Assembly: GCA_019235715.1 (NCBI GenBank) | Contig: JAFAKE010000070.1 | Location: forward strand, 32,436 to 96,435 | Length of the DNA: 64,000 bases | Direction of reading: 5' to 3' | From: Vulcanimicrobiota bacterium | GTDB lineage: Bacteria; Vulcanimicrobiota; Vulcanimicrobiia; Eremiobacterales; Eremiobacteraceae | Shown: piece by piece, positions 26,975-35,537 of the stretch | Layout: every line of letters begins with the position of its first letter | Position numbering within the stretch: position 1 is the stretch's first letter | Notes under the pieces: model-generated | Told to the model about the DNA's origin: nothing | Seen by the model: the letters and a program-made list of their open reading frames with translations, nothing else | The model's database searches: none | Translations under genes and position numbers: made by a program

Positions 26975-28255
26975 TCAGATCGAGTACACCGTGGGACTTT
27001 GCGCGTCGTTATAGCCTTCATCAAACGCGGCCTTGAGCAAGTCGCCTTTGTCAAACCCCAACGAGGTCAGCTTGAGCGGCTGCGGCGGCCTGATGATCCG
27101 CAGCCGTATGGGCTCCCAGTGCGGATCGTGGATGCCTCTTAAGAAAGCGACGGTATGCGGCTGCAGGTCGTGATAGTCGCGATACCGCGACAGCAGATTG
27201 CGCGCGATCGATAGCCTCATATCGTCTTCAAGCAGTTCGCGCTGTACGACCGACAACGAGCCGAACATCAGGCTCGGTATCGAATCGGCTTGCTTTTGTG
27301 CGCCCTCACCAGGCGCGCTTGCAGTCACCACGGTGATGTCGGCAGCGCCAGCGGCGGCAACCGTCGTGATCGGTGTGTTGTTGGCGACGCCGCCGTCGAC
27401 GTAAAGATCTTGCGTGCCGGTCTCGGCGATCGGCACCTCGACTGGTTGAAACATGCCAGGGACGGCTGCGGAGGCGAGGACGCATGAAACGAGGTTGTCC
27501 TCCGTGAGCACGTAGCGCTGGCCGCCCGGCTGAATCGCCGGTCCCTCACCGCTGTCCGCCTCGATCTTCACGCGGTGTAGAAATGAGTCCCTTTGCGCAT
27601 CGGCGACCGGTCCGACGAAATGATAGAATGAATCAGAACTGAAGCGCGTCATGTTGGTGGCGTTGATGATGAGGCTTGTCTGCATCTCGGCCAGCGTGAA
27701 CGGGTATTTCTTGACTAGACCGTCGATACCGTCGCTGCTCACGACGCCCATGATTTTGGAGAGCTCTTCTTTCGAGCCCATCTGCTTGATCTCACCGTTC
27801 GCCTGACTCAAATAACGCAGTTTGCGAGGAAAGCCATGCCTGCTCGACTCATCAAACGCATTCGCCGCGTTTACACCATGTTGTGCCGGCGGAATCAGTT
27901 GCGTGACATTGGCCTCCGGCATTGAGAGCCACAGCTGACCCGCCTGCGCAATGGAAGCGCTTGTGGCGCGTGCAGCAAACGCCGCGTTGATCGCGCCTGC
28001 CGACGTGCCGGAGATGACGTCAAAGGGCGAGCCTTGCGTGTCGATGTCCTTGAACAGCCACTTGAGCACGCCGGCTTCATACGCGCCGCGCGCACCTGCG
28101 CCGGAAAGCACGAGCGCGCGCCGCGGCAGTTTCGGCTTGAGCGGCGGCGGCAAGGGGAACCACGGCGGCAGGGCGGCTTCCACGCGCTGCGTCGTCGCAG
28201 CGGCGATGCCGGCGCCTCCGAGTGCGGCGAAAAATGCCGAACGAGACAGTCGCAT
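26975..28255 (-). CDS. Patatin-like phospholipase family protein
   Basis: ALVLSGAGARGAYEAGVLKWL (GxGxxG); VISGTSAGAINAAF (GTSAG); DGGVANNTPI (DGG). Confidence 0.92.
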   Translation of the reverse strand: MRLSRSAFFAALGGAGIAAATTQRVEAALPPWFPLPPPLKPKLPRRALVLSGAGARGAYEAGVLKWLFKDIDTQGSPFDVISGTSAGAINAAFAARATSASIAQAGQLWLSMPEANVTQLIPPAQHGVNAANAFDESSRHGFPRKLRYLSQANGEIKQMGSKEELSKIMGVVSSDGIDGLVKKYPFTLAEMQTSLIINATNMTRFSSDSFYHFVGPVADAQRDSFLHRVKIEADSGEGPAIQPGGQRYVLTEDNLVSCVLASAAVPGMFQPVEVPIAETGTQDLYVDGGVANNTPITTVAAAGAADITVVTASAPGEGAQKQADSIPSLMFGSLSVVQRELLEDDMRLSIARNLLSRYRDYHDLQPHTVAFLRGIHDPHWEPIRLRIIRPPQPLKLTSLGFDKGDLLKAAFDEGYNDAQSPTVYSI

Positions 28256-28437
28256 ACGAACTCCCAAACCTTCCAATATTCCAATAGATGGAGGTAGCAG
28301 GTGCGAGTACGTGACGCCGCTACTTATCGCCTGTGCGCGTCCCAAAGCCGGAGGGCCGTCATGCGCAGGTCGCGCAAGCCACCTTCTTCTCCGGCCGGCG
28401 CTTTGCACCGGCGTGGTGCGTTGCAAGGAGGATGGAC

Positions 28438-29010
28438 ATGGTTCTCGCGTCAGAAATGGTCGGCGCGATCGCAGAGCACTGGTGGGTGCTCCTCATCCGC
28501 GGTCTTATCGCAATCATCTTCGGCATTCTCTTCATCATGTATCCGGGGCATACGCTTGTCGCGCTGCTCTATATCTTCGGCGCATTTGCGATCGTCGACG
28601 GCGCGTTCGCGTTGATCCAGGCACTGCGCCTCGGGGTGCACAGCGACCGTTGGTGGCCGCTTATCTTAGAGGCGGTGCTCGGCATCGCCGTGGGCGTGTT
28701 GTTCTTCCGCTTCACTGGCATGAGTGCCGAGGTCGTCGCCTATGTCATCGCCATTTGGGCGATCGCGACCGGCATCTTGGAGATCGTGGCAGCCTTCCGC
28801 TTTGGCGGCCAGGGCAGCGCCCCGTGGCTGCTTGGACTGGCCGGCATTCTCTCGATCATCGTCGGTCTGATCTTCGCAGTTGCGCCGATCCCCGGCTTGC
28901 TCGCCTACGTGATCGTGCTCGGTATTTACGCGATCATCTTCGGCATCTTGATGGTCGTGTGGGCGTTCCGGCTGCGCAGTACCGGAAAAGCGCTTGGCGC
29001 GACGACGTAG
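28438..29010 (+). CDS. HdeD/DUF308 family membrane protein
   Basis: SD GGAGG at 28427-28431; HWWVLLIRGLIAIIFGILFIMYPGHTLVALLYIFGAFAIVDGAFAL. Confidence 0.88.
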   Translation: MVLASEMVGAIAEHWWVLLIRGLIAIIFGILFIMYPGHTLVALLYIFGAFAIVDGAFALIQALRLGVHSDRWWPLILEAVLGIAVGVLFFRFTGMSAEVVAYVIAIWAIATGILEIVAAFRFGGQGSAPWLLGLAGILSIIVGLIFAVAPIPGLLAYVIVLGIYAIIFGILMVVWAFRLRSTGKALGATT

Positions 29011-29030
29011 AGCTGCGATCCACAGAAAGC

Positions 29031-29065
29031 AGACGCGCCGGCCTCAAGGGCCTGGCGCGTCTTTT
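29031..29065. terminator. Rho-independent terminator after hdeD-like gene
   Basis: AGACGCGCC...GGCGCGTCTTTT, 9-bp perfect arms with inner GGCC/GGCC pairing and T-tract. Confidence 0.75.
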
Positions 29066-29090
29066 GTTCTCATGAACCCGCGGCTACATC

Positions 29091-29717
29091 TTATTTGGGC
29101 GAGTATTGTTTGACGAAATCGGCGGCGCGAGTGTGGCCACGCTGGAGCGCTTCACGCCAATACCCGAGCGCTTGATCGCGATGACCTAGGTGCAGGCTTG
29201 CCCACGCGGCGTAGTCCCACGCGAACATGTTCGCGGGGTCATTCGCGAAGGCGCGCTGGCATGCGTTCAGCGCGTCGCTATAGTCCTTGCCGACCTCATA
29301 ATAGACGCGGCATAGCGCCCACGGCAATGCGCCGCTCTTCTGATTGTTCTCTATGCCGCGCGTGAACGTCTCGACCGCATCTTTGTAGTCCGCGGGACTC
29401 GTGGGGGCACGCATCGCCTGTAAGGTCCCAAGCCCGAGCCAGCCCTCGGGAATATGCCGGTCTACCGAGATCGACTTACGATAGTAGTGCTCGGCCGGCC
29501 GCAACGCAAGCATGTGCTCGAAGCTCACGCCGCGATAGTACACGGCGAACGCAAAAAGCGGCCGGAATAAGAGCCAACCTACGACGAGCACCAACACCAA
29601 AATGATCCAGCGATCGTATGTCTTGATGATATAGGGCTTGACCTGTTGGCTCCCCATCGTCTTTCCGGCAGCGGCCGCCGGAGCTGCTTGGATGGTCGCC
29701 ACGTTTTCGTCGCTCAT
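29091..29717 (-). CDS. Single-TM tetratricopeptide-repeat-like protein
   Basis: TM WIILVLVLVVGWLLFRPLFAFAVYY, then AEHYYRKSISVDRHIPEGWLGLGTLQA...ALNACQRAFANDPANMFAWDYAAWASLHLG. Confidence 0.65.
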   Translation of the reverse strand: MSDENVATIQAAPAAAAGKTMGSQQVKPYIIKTYDRWIILVLVLVVGWLLFRPLFAFAVYYRGVSFEHMLALRPAEHYYRKSISVDRHIPEGWLGLGTLQAMRAPTSPADYKDAVETFTRGIENNQKSGALPWALCRVYYEVGKDYSDALNACQRAFANDPANMFAWDYAAWASLHLGHRDQALGYWREALQRGHTRAADFVKQYSPK

Positions 29718-30397
29718 GCGATGACCGCAAAGAACAGCGCGAGAAACACCAGCACGTAGCCGGCGGCCATCTCAGCAGCCAGCTGCCAGCGTTTGACCGC
29801 AGGATGGTGCGTGTACCACGGCGCGATGACGCCGGCTGCGAATACCGGCAACCCGTGCCCGATGCCGAAGAACAGCATGAGCAGCGCCCCTAGCGCGAGT
29901 TCGCCTTGGAATGTCGTGACGGCGAGAGCGCCGATCATGAAGGGCGTCGCATCCGGCGCGATGAGGAACGCGAAACCGAAACCAAGCATGAAGGCGCCAG
30001 GCACGCCATGACCCATGACGGACAACAGCGGCACCTTGACCGGGATCTCGATGAGTCTGATCATCGACAAACCCATGAGCAGACACAGCGCTGCCGTGAA
30101 ATAGTACAAGAAGCCCGTCATCGACAGCAGCGCACCGAAGGTGCCGGCCATCGCACCGACGCCGCAATAGACGACGCAGATGCCGGCGACAAACGCCAGC
30201 GATAGCACTGCGGCGTGCGCGGTGTTGCGTGCCTCGCGACCGGCATAGTTGACGATCGCGATCATGCGCGGAACGCTCGACGGGCTCAGGCTGCTGAGGA
30301 CGCCGCCCAAGAGCATGAGGCCGAGCGCAACAGGCAGGTGCTGGTGGATCTCGTCAGACAGCTTGTCGACGAGCGCGTAAATATTGGTCCAATCCAT
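29714..30397 (-). CDS. CcdA/DsbD-transmembrane-like protein lacking both canonical cysteines
   Basis: LMLLGGVLSSLSPSSVPRMIAIVNYAG; FMLGFGFAFLIAPDATPFMIGAL; six-TM-like hydropathy; ATGA overlap with TPR gene. Confidence 0.75.
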   Translation of the reverse strand: MDWTNIYALVDKLSDEIHQHLPVALGLMLLGGVLSSLSPSSVPRMIAIVNYAGREARNTAHAAVLSLAFVAGICVVYCGVGAMAGTFGALLSMTGFLYYFTAALCLLMGLSMIRLIEIPVKVPLLSVMGHGVPGAFMLGFGFAFLIAPDATPFMIGALAVTTFQGELALGALLMLFFGIGHGLPVFAAGVIAPWYTHHPAVKRWQLAAEMAAGYVLVFLALFFAVIA

Positions 30398-30500
30398 CTG
30401 TAGACAGTATCGGCAGCGGCGCGGCTTGTCGCTACCCGAGGAGCCGGGACAGGTCGCCGAGGCAGAGGTCCGACTGCGCCTCGAAGAAGATAAGCAAGCC

Positions 30501-30740
30501 GTGATCACGCCCGTCGAACTCACCGCCCTCATCCGCAGCGCGCTTCCCGACGCGCACGTCGAGGTCTACGACCGGACGGGGACGCGGGACCATTACAATC
30601 TGAAGATCGTCTCCAAGGGGTTTGCGGGCCTCACGCCGCTTGACCGCCACCGGCTGGTCTACAAGGCGCTCGATGAGGCGCTAAAAGACGGCCGCCTTCA
30701 CGCCGTCGAATTGACAACTCAGACCCCCGACGTGATGTAA
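30501..30740 (+). CDS. bolA: BolA family protein
   Basis: LTALIRSALPDAHVEVYDRTGTRDHYNLKIVSKGFAGLTPLDRHRLVYKALDEALKDGRLHAVELTTQTP. Confidence 0.88.
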   Translation: MITPVELTALIRSALPDAHVEVYDRTGTRDHYNLKIVSKGFAGLTPLDRHRLVYKALDEALKDGRLHAVELTTQTPDVM

Positions 30741-30774
30741 ACTTAATGCTGCATTCAGAACGGAACCAAAGACG

Positions 30775-31107
30775 ATGAGCGAAGAGCTTCAAGACCAGAT
30801 CCAGGACGAGATACGCACGCACAAGATCCTGGTCTATGGCAAGGGCACCAAAGATGCGCCGCGCTGCGGCTTCACGATGGAAACCATCGCGTTCTTCAGC
30901 CAGTTCGGTTACCCGTTCGAGGTCATCGACGTGCTTGAGGACATGCCCAAGCGTCAAGCGCTCAGCGAACTCACCGACTGGCCGACGTTGCCAAAAGTGT
31001 TCATCAACGGCGCGTTCTACGGCGATACCGACATCCTTGGCCCGATGCACGAGCGTGGCGAGCTGCAGCCGCTGCTCGAATCAACGTTCAAAACGCCTGT
31101 GCGATAA
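30775..31107 (+). CDS. grxD: Monothiol glutaredoxin, Grx4 family (CGFT variant)
   Basis: ILVYGKGTKDAPRCGFTMETIAFFSQFGYPFEVIDVLEDMPKRQALSELTDWPTLPKVFINGAFYGDTDIL. Confidence 0.92.
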   Translation: MSEELQDQIQDEIRTHKILVYGKGTKDAPRCGFTMETIAFFSQFGYPFEVIDVLEDMPKRQALSELTDWPTLPKVFINGAFYGDTDILGPMHERGELQPLLESTFKTPVR

Positions 31108-31228
31108 CTGCGCATCAACGAATACATCTCAGTTCATCCGTTGCACTAGACGGGACGTCGTTGGAGCTCCGTCGAAGAGGCGAGTTCCGTTTGCTTCGCC
31201 TGTTTAAGAAGATAGGAAGATAGCTTCG

Positions 31229-32683
31229 TTGCCGCCATCGGACCGCACGCCGACGCGCGTCGAACGACCGCCTGGTCCCGTCACGGCAGGCGCGGTACTG
31301 CTGGTCGCTCTGATCGTCTCGATCACCGGATCGTACATCACCTATCGTAGCGTACAGAGCGCGTTTTCCGAGCACGAGGCCTACGACAACGCGCGCGCGC
31401 TTCTGCAGCAATGCGAAGAGGACCAGCTGAACGAGGAGACCGGCGTTCGCGGCTTTTTGAGCACGGGCAGCAAGATCTTTCTCGAGCCTTATTATGGTTC
31501 TGAAACGTCATATGCCCAGTCGTTCGCGCAGCTGACCCAGGCGGTCAACGCGCTTAAGCTTTCCGGCGCTCCCGCGCTGATGCTCGACCTGCGCAGCGAG
31601 CACGCGCTATGGCTGCGCCAGATCGCGCAACCACTCATCGCCAGCCCGTACGGCCCGAATTCCGTCAACCTGCTCGAACGCGGCAAGCTTCTTATGGACC
31701 GCATGCGCAACGATTACGCCAGGCTGAACTCGATGATCGGCGGCGAGGCGAACGTGCTGTTCAACAAATCGACGGTCTTATTGCGCAATATGGCGGGTGC
31801 CATGGCGGCGGTGCTGCTGCTCTTCGGCGTCGCGGCCCTGGTCGCCGATCTGTACCGCGGAAGGACCCAAGAGGCGCTCGCGCGCGAGCGCGCCATGACC
31901 GACACGCTGCAGCGCGCCTTCTTAAGCGGCTGGGATTTGCTGCCGTATTTGCGCGTCGGCACCGCTTACGTCTCGTCGACTCGCGAGGCGGCAGTCGGCG
32001 GCGATCTCTTCGATGTGTACCGCCTGGATGACCATCGCGCGCTGATCATGGTGGCTGACGTCAGCGGCAAGGGGCTTTCGGCGGCGGTCGACACCGCGCA
32101 AGTGAAGTATTCGATCCGCACGCTGGCCGAGACCGAGGAGGACCCGGCGCTGATCGTCGACCGCTTCAACGAGATCTACGAGCGTTCGGCGCGCGAGGCC
32201 GAAGCGTTCGTCAGCCTCTTCATCGGCATCATCGACGATCGCGATCTTTCATTCTATTATGCGAGCGCGGGCCACGGTTCCGTGTTCGCGCGCAGCGGCA
32301 GCCGCGTGTGGCCGCTGATATCGACGGGACCGGTGATCGGGCTGGGCCGCGGTTTGACCTTTGATTCCGCGCGCGTGCAGATGGGCGTCGGCGATGTGCT
32401 CGTGCTGGCCACCGACGGTTTGACAGAGGCACGCGACCAAGCCGGCCTCATGTTGGGCGAAGAACAGGCGATGCGCTGGATCGAGCGCGGAAACGCAGAT
32501 CCGCAGCGGCTGGCCGACGAGCTCGTCGCCAACCTGCGCCGTTATGCCGGCGGGCGCATCGCCGACGATTTGGCGCTTCTGGTCATCCGCATCCAGCGAG
32601 CGCCGGTCATGGCAGAGGCCGCGGGCCTGCCGCGCCCGCGCCGCGAGGTCGCGCCGCAAGCAGCCGACAGCGGGCTGCTGTAG
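31229..32683 (+). CDS. CHASE3-domain SpoIIE/PP2C-type phosphatase
   Basis: TTG start inferred; N-terminal TM plus CHASE3-like region; SSTREAAVGGDLFDVYRLDDHRALIMVADVSGKGLSAAVDTAQVKY; VLATDGLTEARDQAG. Confidence 0.88.
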   Translation: MPPSDRTPTRVERPPGPVTAGAVLLVALIVSITGSYITYRSVQSAFSEHEAYDNARALLQQCEEDQLNEETGVRGFLSTGSKIFLEPYYGSETSYAQSFAQLTQAVNALKLSGAPALMLDLRSEHALWLRQIAQPLIASPYGPNSVNLLERGKLLMDRMRNDYARLNSMIGGEANVLFNKSTVLLRNMAGAMAAVLLLFGVAALVADLYRGRTQEALARERAMTDTLQRAFLSGWDLLPYLRVGTAYVSSTREAAVGGDLFDVYRLDDHRALIMVADVSGKGLSAAVDTAQVKYSIRTLAETEEDPALIVDRFNEIYERSAREAEAFVSLFIGIIDDRDLSFYYASAGHGSVFARSGSRVWPLISTGPVIGLGRGLTFDSARVQMGVGDVLVLATDGLTEARDQAGLMLGEEQAMRWIERGNADPQRLADELVANLRRYAGGRIADDLALLVIRIQRAPVMAEAAGLPRPRREVAPQAADSGLL

Positions 32684-32697
32684 AAGCCGTCAGGACG

Positions 32698-32925
32698 ATG
32701 CGCGCCGGGTTTGCCTGTGAAGATTGCGGCGAGGTTGTCTGGCTCGCGCAGGGCCCGACGCACGTGCGCTGGCTGCGCGATCGCGAACATGTCGTGCGTG
32801 AGGTCGGCAGCCATTCGTCGGCCGGCCTGGACATCTGGATGAGCGAGGGTTTGCGCTTCCTCGACGATCATCGCGGCCACAGCATTCTCGTCGTCTCAAG
32901 CCAGGACGTCGCGCCGGCCTCTTGA
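32698..32925 (+). CDS. Small CxxC hypothetical protein
   Basis: 75 aa, MRAGFACEDCGEVVWLAQGPTHVRWLRDREHVV. Confidence 0.4.
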   Translation: MRAGFACEDCGEVVWLAQGPTHVRWLRDREHVVREVGSHSSAGLDIWMSEGLRFLDDHRGHSILVVSSQDVAPAS

Positions 32926-32958
32926 TGCGGCGCGCCGGTCTCATGCGGCCTGCGAAAG

Positions 32959-32993
32959 AAAAAGAGCGAAGCTCACTTCGCTCCTCTTCTTTT
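32959..32993. terminator. Bidirectional rho-independent terminator
   Basis: GAGCGAAG-CTCA-CTTCGCTC at 32964-32983, A-rich 5' and T-rich 3' flanks; reads TTTTTCTTTC on the minus strand. Confidence 0.8.
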
Positions 32994-32996
32994 GCG

Positions 32997-33014
32997 CTAA
33001 ACGATCTCGTTTAG
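32997..33014. repeat. Perfect palindrome spanning the stop codon of the 14-aa ORF
   Basis: CTAAACGA-TC-TCGTTTAG, 8-bp perfect arms. Confidence 0.6.
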
Positions 33015-33055
33015 TGCTTTTTCTTGCCCTTCTTGGCTGCCTTCTTCTTTGCCAT
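33011..33055 (-). CDS. 14-aa lysine-rich microprotein MAKKKAAKKGKKKH
   Basis: ATGGCAAAGAAGAAGGCAGCCAAGAAGGGCAAGAAAAAGCACTAA preceded by GGGGGTGAGTCCAA (GGTGA, 6-nt spacing), followed by palindrome and terminator; below the ORF track length cutoff. Confidence 0.6.
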   Translation of the reverse strand: MAKKKAAKKGKKKH

Positions 33056-33175
33056 TTGGACTCACCCCCATTCTGCGGAGTAAATGGACGTGACATGCTC
33101 TAGATGAGCTGCGCGATTTTTGCGCGGGCCGAAGAGCATCTCCTTCTTTTTTATCGGCCGCTCATCGCCTCCGAT

Positions 33176-34258
33176 TTACGATGCGTGGATGTGCTCGCCG
33201 GTTTGATCCTTCAACTTCATCCCCGCGCGTTCGTATTTCGCGGCGATCATCTCAGCGAGGATGGCGACGGCGATTTCCTCGGGCGTCTGCGCGCCGATGT
33301 CGAGACCGACCGGTGCGTGCACGGTGTCGATGACGCCGGCCGAGAAGCCGGTCTGCTCGAGGCGCTTACGCCGCATCGCCTGCGTCTTGCGGCTGCCGAT
33401 CGCACCGACGTAGCGCACCGCACGTGTGAGCACGTAGGCGAGCGTCGGGTCGTCGAACTTCTCATCGTGCGTGAGCACGGCGACATAGGTATTCTCGTCG
33501 GGCGCGAGCGCCGGCAGCTCATCCTCGGGCCAACCGACGGCCAGGCGGCGCGCGGCCGGAAAGCGCGCGCGGTTGTTGAGGCGCTCGCGTGGGTCGACGA
33601 CCGTCACCGCGAAGCCGCTGCGCGCGGCCAGGTCGCACAGCGCAACCGCGATGTGGACCGCTCCGACGATGATGAGCCGTGGGTCGGGCAGCAGCGGCAG
33701 CAAGAAAACGTCGTGCGCCCCGACGGTCACAGCTGTCGCGGTGCCGCGCGCGAAAGCGGCTGCGGCGGCCGCATCGATCGCGGCGTCGAGCGCCGCGTCG
33801 CCTGTCGACGCCTGACTTCCATCTCGAGGCGCGCTACCGTTCCCCCCAGCGTTCGCTTCCACGACGCGCACCGCGCCGACGTGCGAGGGACCGCGCACGA
33901 CCATGCACAGCACGATTGGGCGCGTGATCTCTGCGGGCAACGCCTGACCCTCGAACGGCCTGATGTAGACCTCAATGGCGCCGCCGCACGAGAGGCCGAC
34001 ATCCCACATCATGTTCTTGTTTATGCCGTAGCGCACGATCTTGGGGGTGCCGCTGGCGAGCACGCCGCGCGCTTCGTCCGCGACCGCACCCTCGACGCAA
34101 CCGCCGCTCACCGAACCGGCGATCGCACCGCTCGCGGAGACGAGCATCGTCGCGCCTTCGTCGCGCGGCGCTGAGCCATCGACCTTGATGACCGTCGCCA
34201 GCGCAAAGGGCTCGCCGTTCGCGCGCCAACGCTCGATTGTCTCGAGTACGTCTTTCAT
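33176..34258 (-). CDS. xdhC: XdhC/CoxI family molybdoenzyme maturation factor
   Basis: VSGGCVEGAVADEA; LIIVGAVHIAVALCDLAARSGFAVTVVDPRERL; RYVGAIGSRKTQAMRRKRL; VHAPVGLDIGAQTPEEIAVAILAE. Confidence 0.92.
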   Translation of the reverse strand: MKDVLETIERWRANGEPFALATVIKVDGSAPRDEGATMLVSASGAIAGSVSGGCVEGAVADEARGVLASGTPKIVRYGINKNMMWDVGLSCGGAIEVYIRPFEGQALPAEITRPIVLCMVVRGPSHVGAVRVVEANAGGNGSAPRDGSQASTGDAALDAAIDAAAAAAFARGTATAVTVGAHDVFLLPLLPDPRLIIVGAVHIAVALCDLAARSGFAVTVVDPRERLNNRARFPAARRLAVGWPEDELPALAPDENTYVAVLTHDEKFDDPTLAYVLTRAVRYVGAIGSRKTQAMRRKRLEQTGFSAGVIDTVHAPVGLDIGAQTPEEIAVAILAEMIAAKYERAGMKLKDQTGEHIHAS

Positions 34259-34280
34259 CTGAATTCTGGGCGGCCGGGCT

Positions 34281-35537
34281 TCACGACGCCTGCCGTTGCG
34301 CGCGCACTGGGCGCCGGTCTTCGACGGTGTTGAGTAGATCCGCCAATTGCATGAGGCTGCGCAGATTATGCGCTGACAAGAAGTTGTCGATGTATGGAAG
34401 CGCAGCCTGCATCCCCACGGTCTGCGGCCGATAGCGCGGCGAACCGAGCAGTGGATTCAGCCATATCAACCGGTACGCGCTGCGTTGCAGCCGGCGCATC
34501 TCCCGGGCGAGCAAGTCGATGTCGCCGCGATCCCAACCGTCGCTGATGATGATGACGATCGCGCCGCGCCCGAGCACGCGGTTGGCCCAGCGCACGTTGA
34601 AGGCGCGCAGGCATTCGCCGATGCGCGTGCCGCCTGCCCAATCGGCGACGGTAGACGATACATCGTCGAGCGCGATTTGGATATCGCGATGCCGTATCTG
34701 GCGCGTGATGCGCGTCAGGCGCGTGCCGAAGACGAACGCTTCGACTCGCCCGACCGCGTGGCGCACCGTGTGCACGAACTGCAGCAACAGCCGCGAGTAA
34801 CGGTCCATCGAGCCGGAGATATCGCAGAGCAGCACCAGATCGCGCTGCTTGCGTTTGCGCGTGCGCGTTATCAGCGAAAGCACTTCGCCGCCCCGGCGTA
34901 AACTCGCGCGCAGCGTGCGCCGATGATCGAGCAGCGCGCCGCGAGCGCCGCTTTGGCTGCGCCGCGAGCGCTTCGTGCCCAGGTCCCACACGTGCCGGCG
35001 CGTCAGCTCGCGGGCGCGCTCGGCCTCCAGCTCGCTCAGATGCGAGAACTCTTTTTGATACAGCCCTTCGGCGAAGCTGTAGCTGAATGCTCGATCCGCC
35101 TCGATCTGCTCGGCTTTCTCATCCGGCTCTGCGCCGGCGCCGTCGCCGCGCACGAACATCGTCTGCTGGCGCGGCGTCTGTTGGCCCGCGCCGGGAAGCT
35201 CCGGCGTACGGTCGCGCGGATTACCGGGCGCGTCATTGGGTTGCTCGGGTATGGAACCCGATTCGAGCGGCGCTTGCGGCGCGACCGCCTTGCTCCAGAA
35301 CAGCTCGAAGGCCGCGTCGAAGATCGGGATCTCTTCGGGCTTGCGCACGATCACGCTGCGCGCGGCGGCTTTCGCATCCGCACGCGAGCGCAGGCCGATC
35401 GCATCGAGCGCCTGGTCCAGCAGGATGATGCGGTCGGGCTGCACGGCAAGGCCAAGATCGCGCAGCACGCGCCCGAAGATAATGACGTTGCGTCCGAGGT
35501 GCGAAAAACGCTTCAGGTCGTCGGCGTCAGCGATCAC
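34281..35537 (-). CDS. coxE: CoxE-like VWA domain protein
   Basis: RKQRDLVLLCDISGSMDRYSRLLLQFVHTVRH; VEAFVFGTRLTRITRQIRHRDIQIALDDVSSTVADWAGGTRIGECLRAFN. Confidence 0.88.
   Translation of the reverse strand: MIADADDLKRFSHLGRNVIIFGRVLRDLGLAVQPDRIILLDQALDAIGLRSRADAKAAARSVIVRKPEEIPIFDAAFELFWSKAVAPQAPLESGSIPEQPNDAPGNPRDRTPELPGAGQQTPRQQTMFVRGDGAGAEPDEKAEQIEADRAFSYSFAEGLYQKEFSHLSELEAERARELTRRHVWDLGTKRSRRSQSGARGALLDHRRTLRASLRRGGEVLSLITRTRKRKQRDLVLLCDISGSMDRYSRLLLQFVHTVRHAVGRVEAFVFGTRLTRITRQIRHRDIQIALDDVSSTVADWAGGTRIGECLRAFNVRWANRVLGRGAIVIIISDGWDRGDIDLLAREMRRLQRSAYRLIWLNPLLGSPRYRPQTVGMQAALPYIDNFLSAHNLRSLMQLADLLNTVEDRRPVRAQRQAS

Noticed and set aside
33104-34174. 356-aa plus-strand ORF antisense to xdhC
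   Set aside because: Mirror of the XdhC coding frame with Arg/Asp-rich non-globular composition; no motif support
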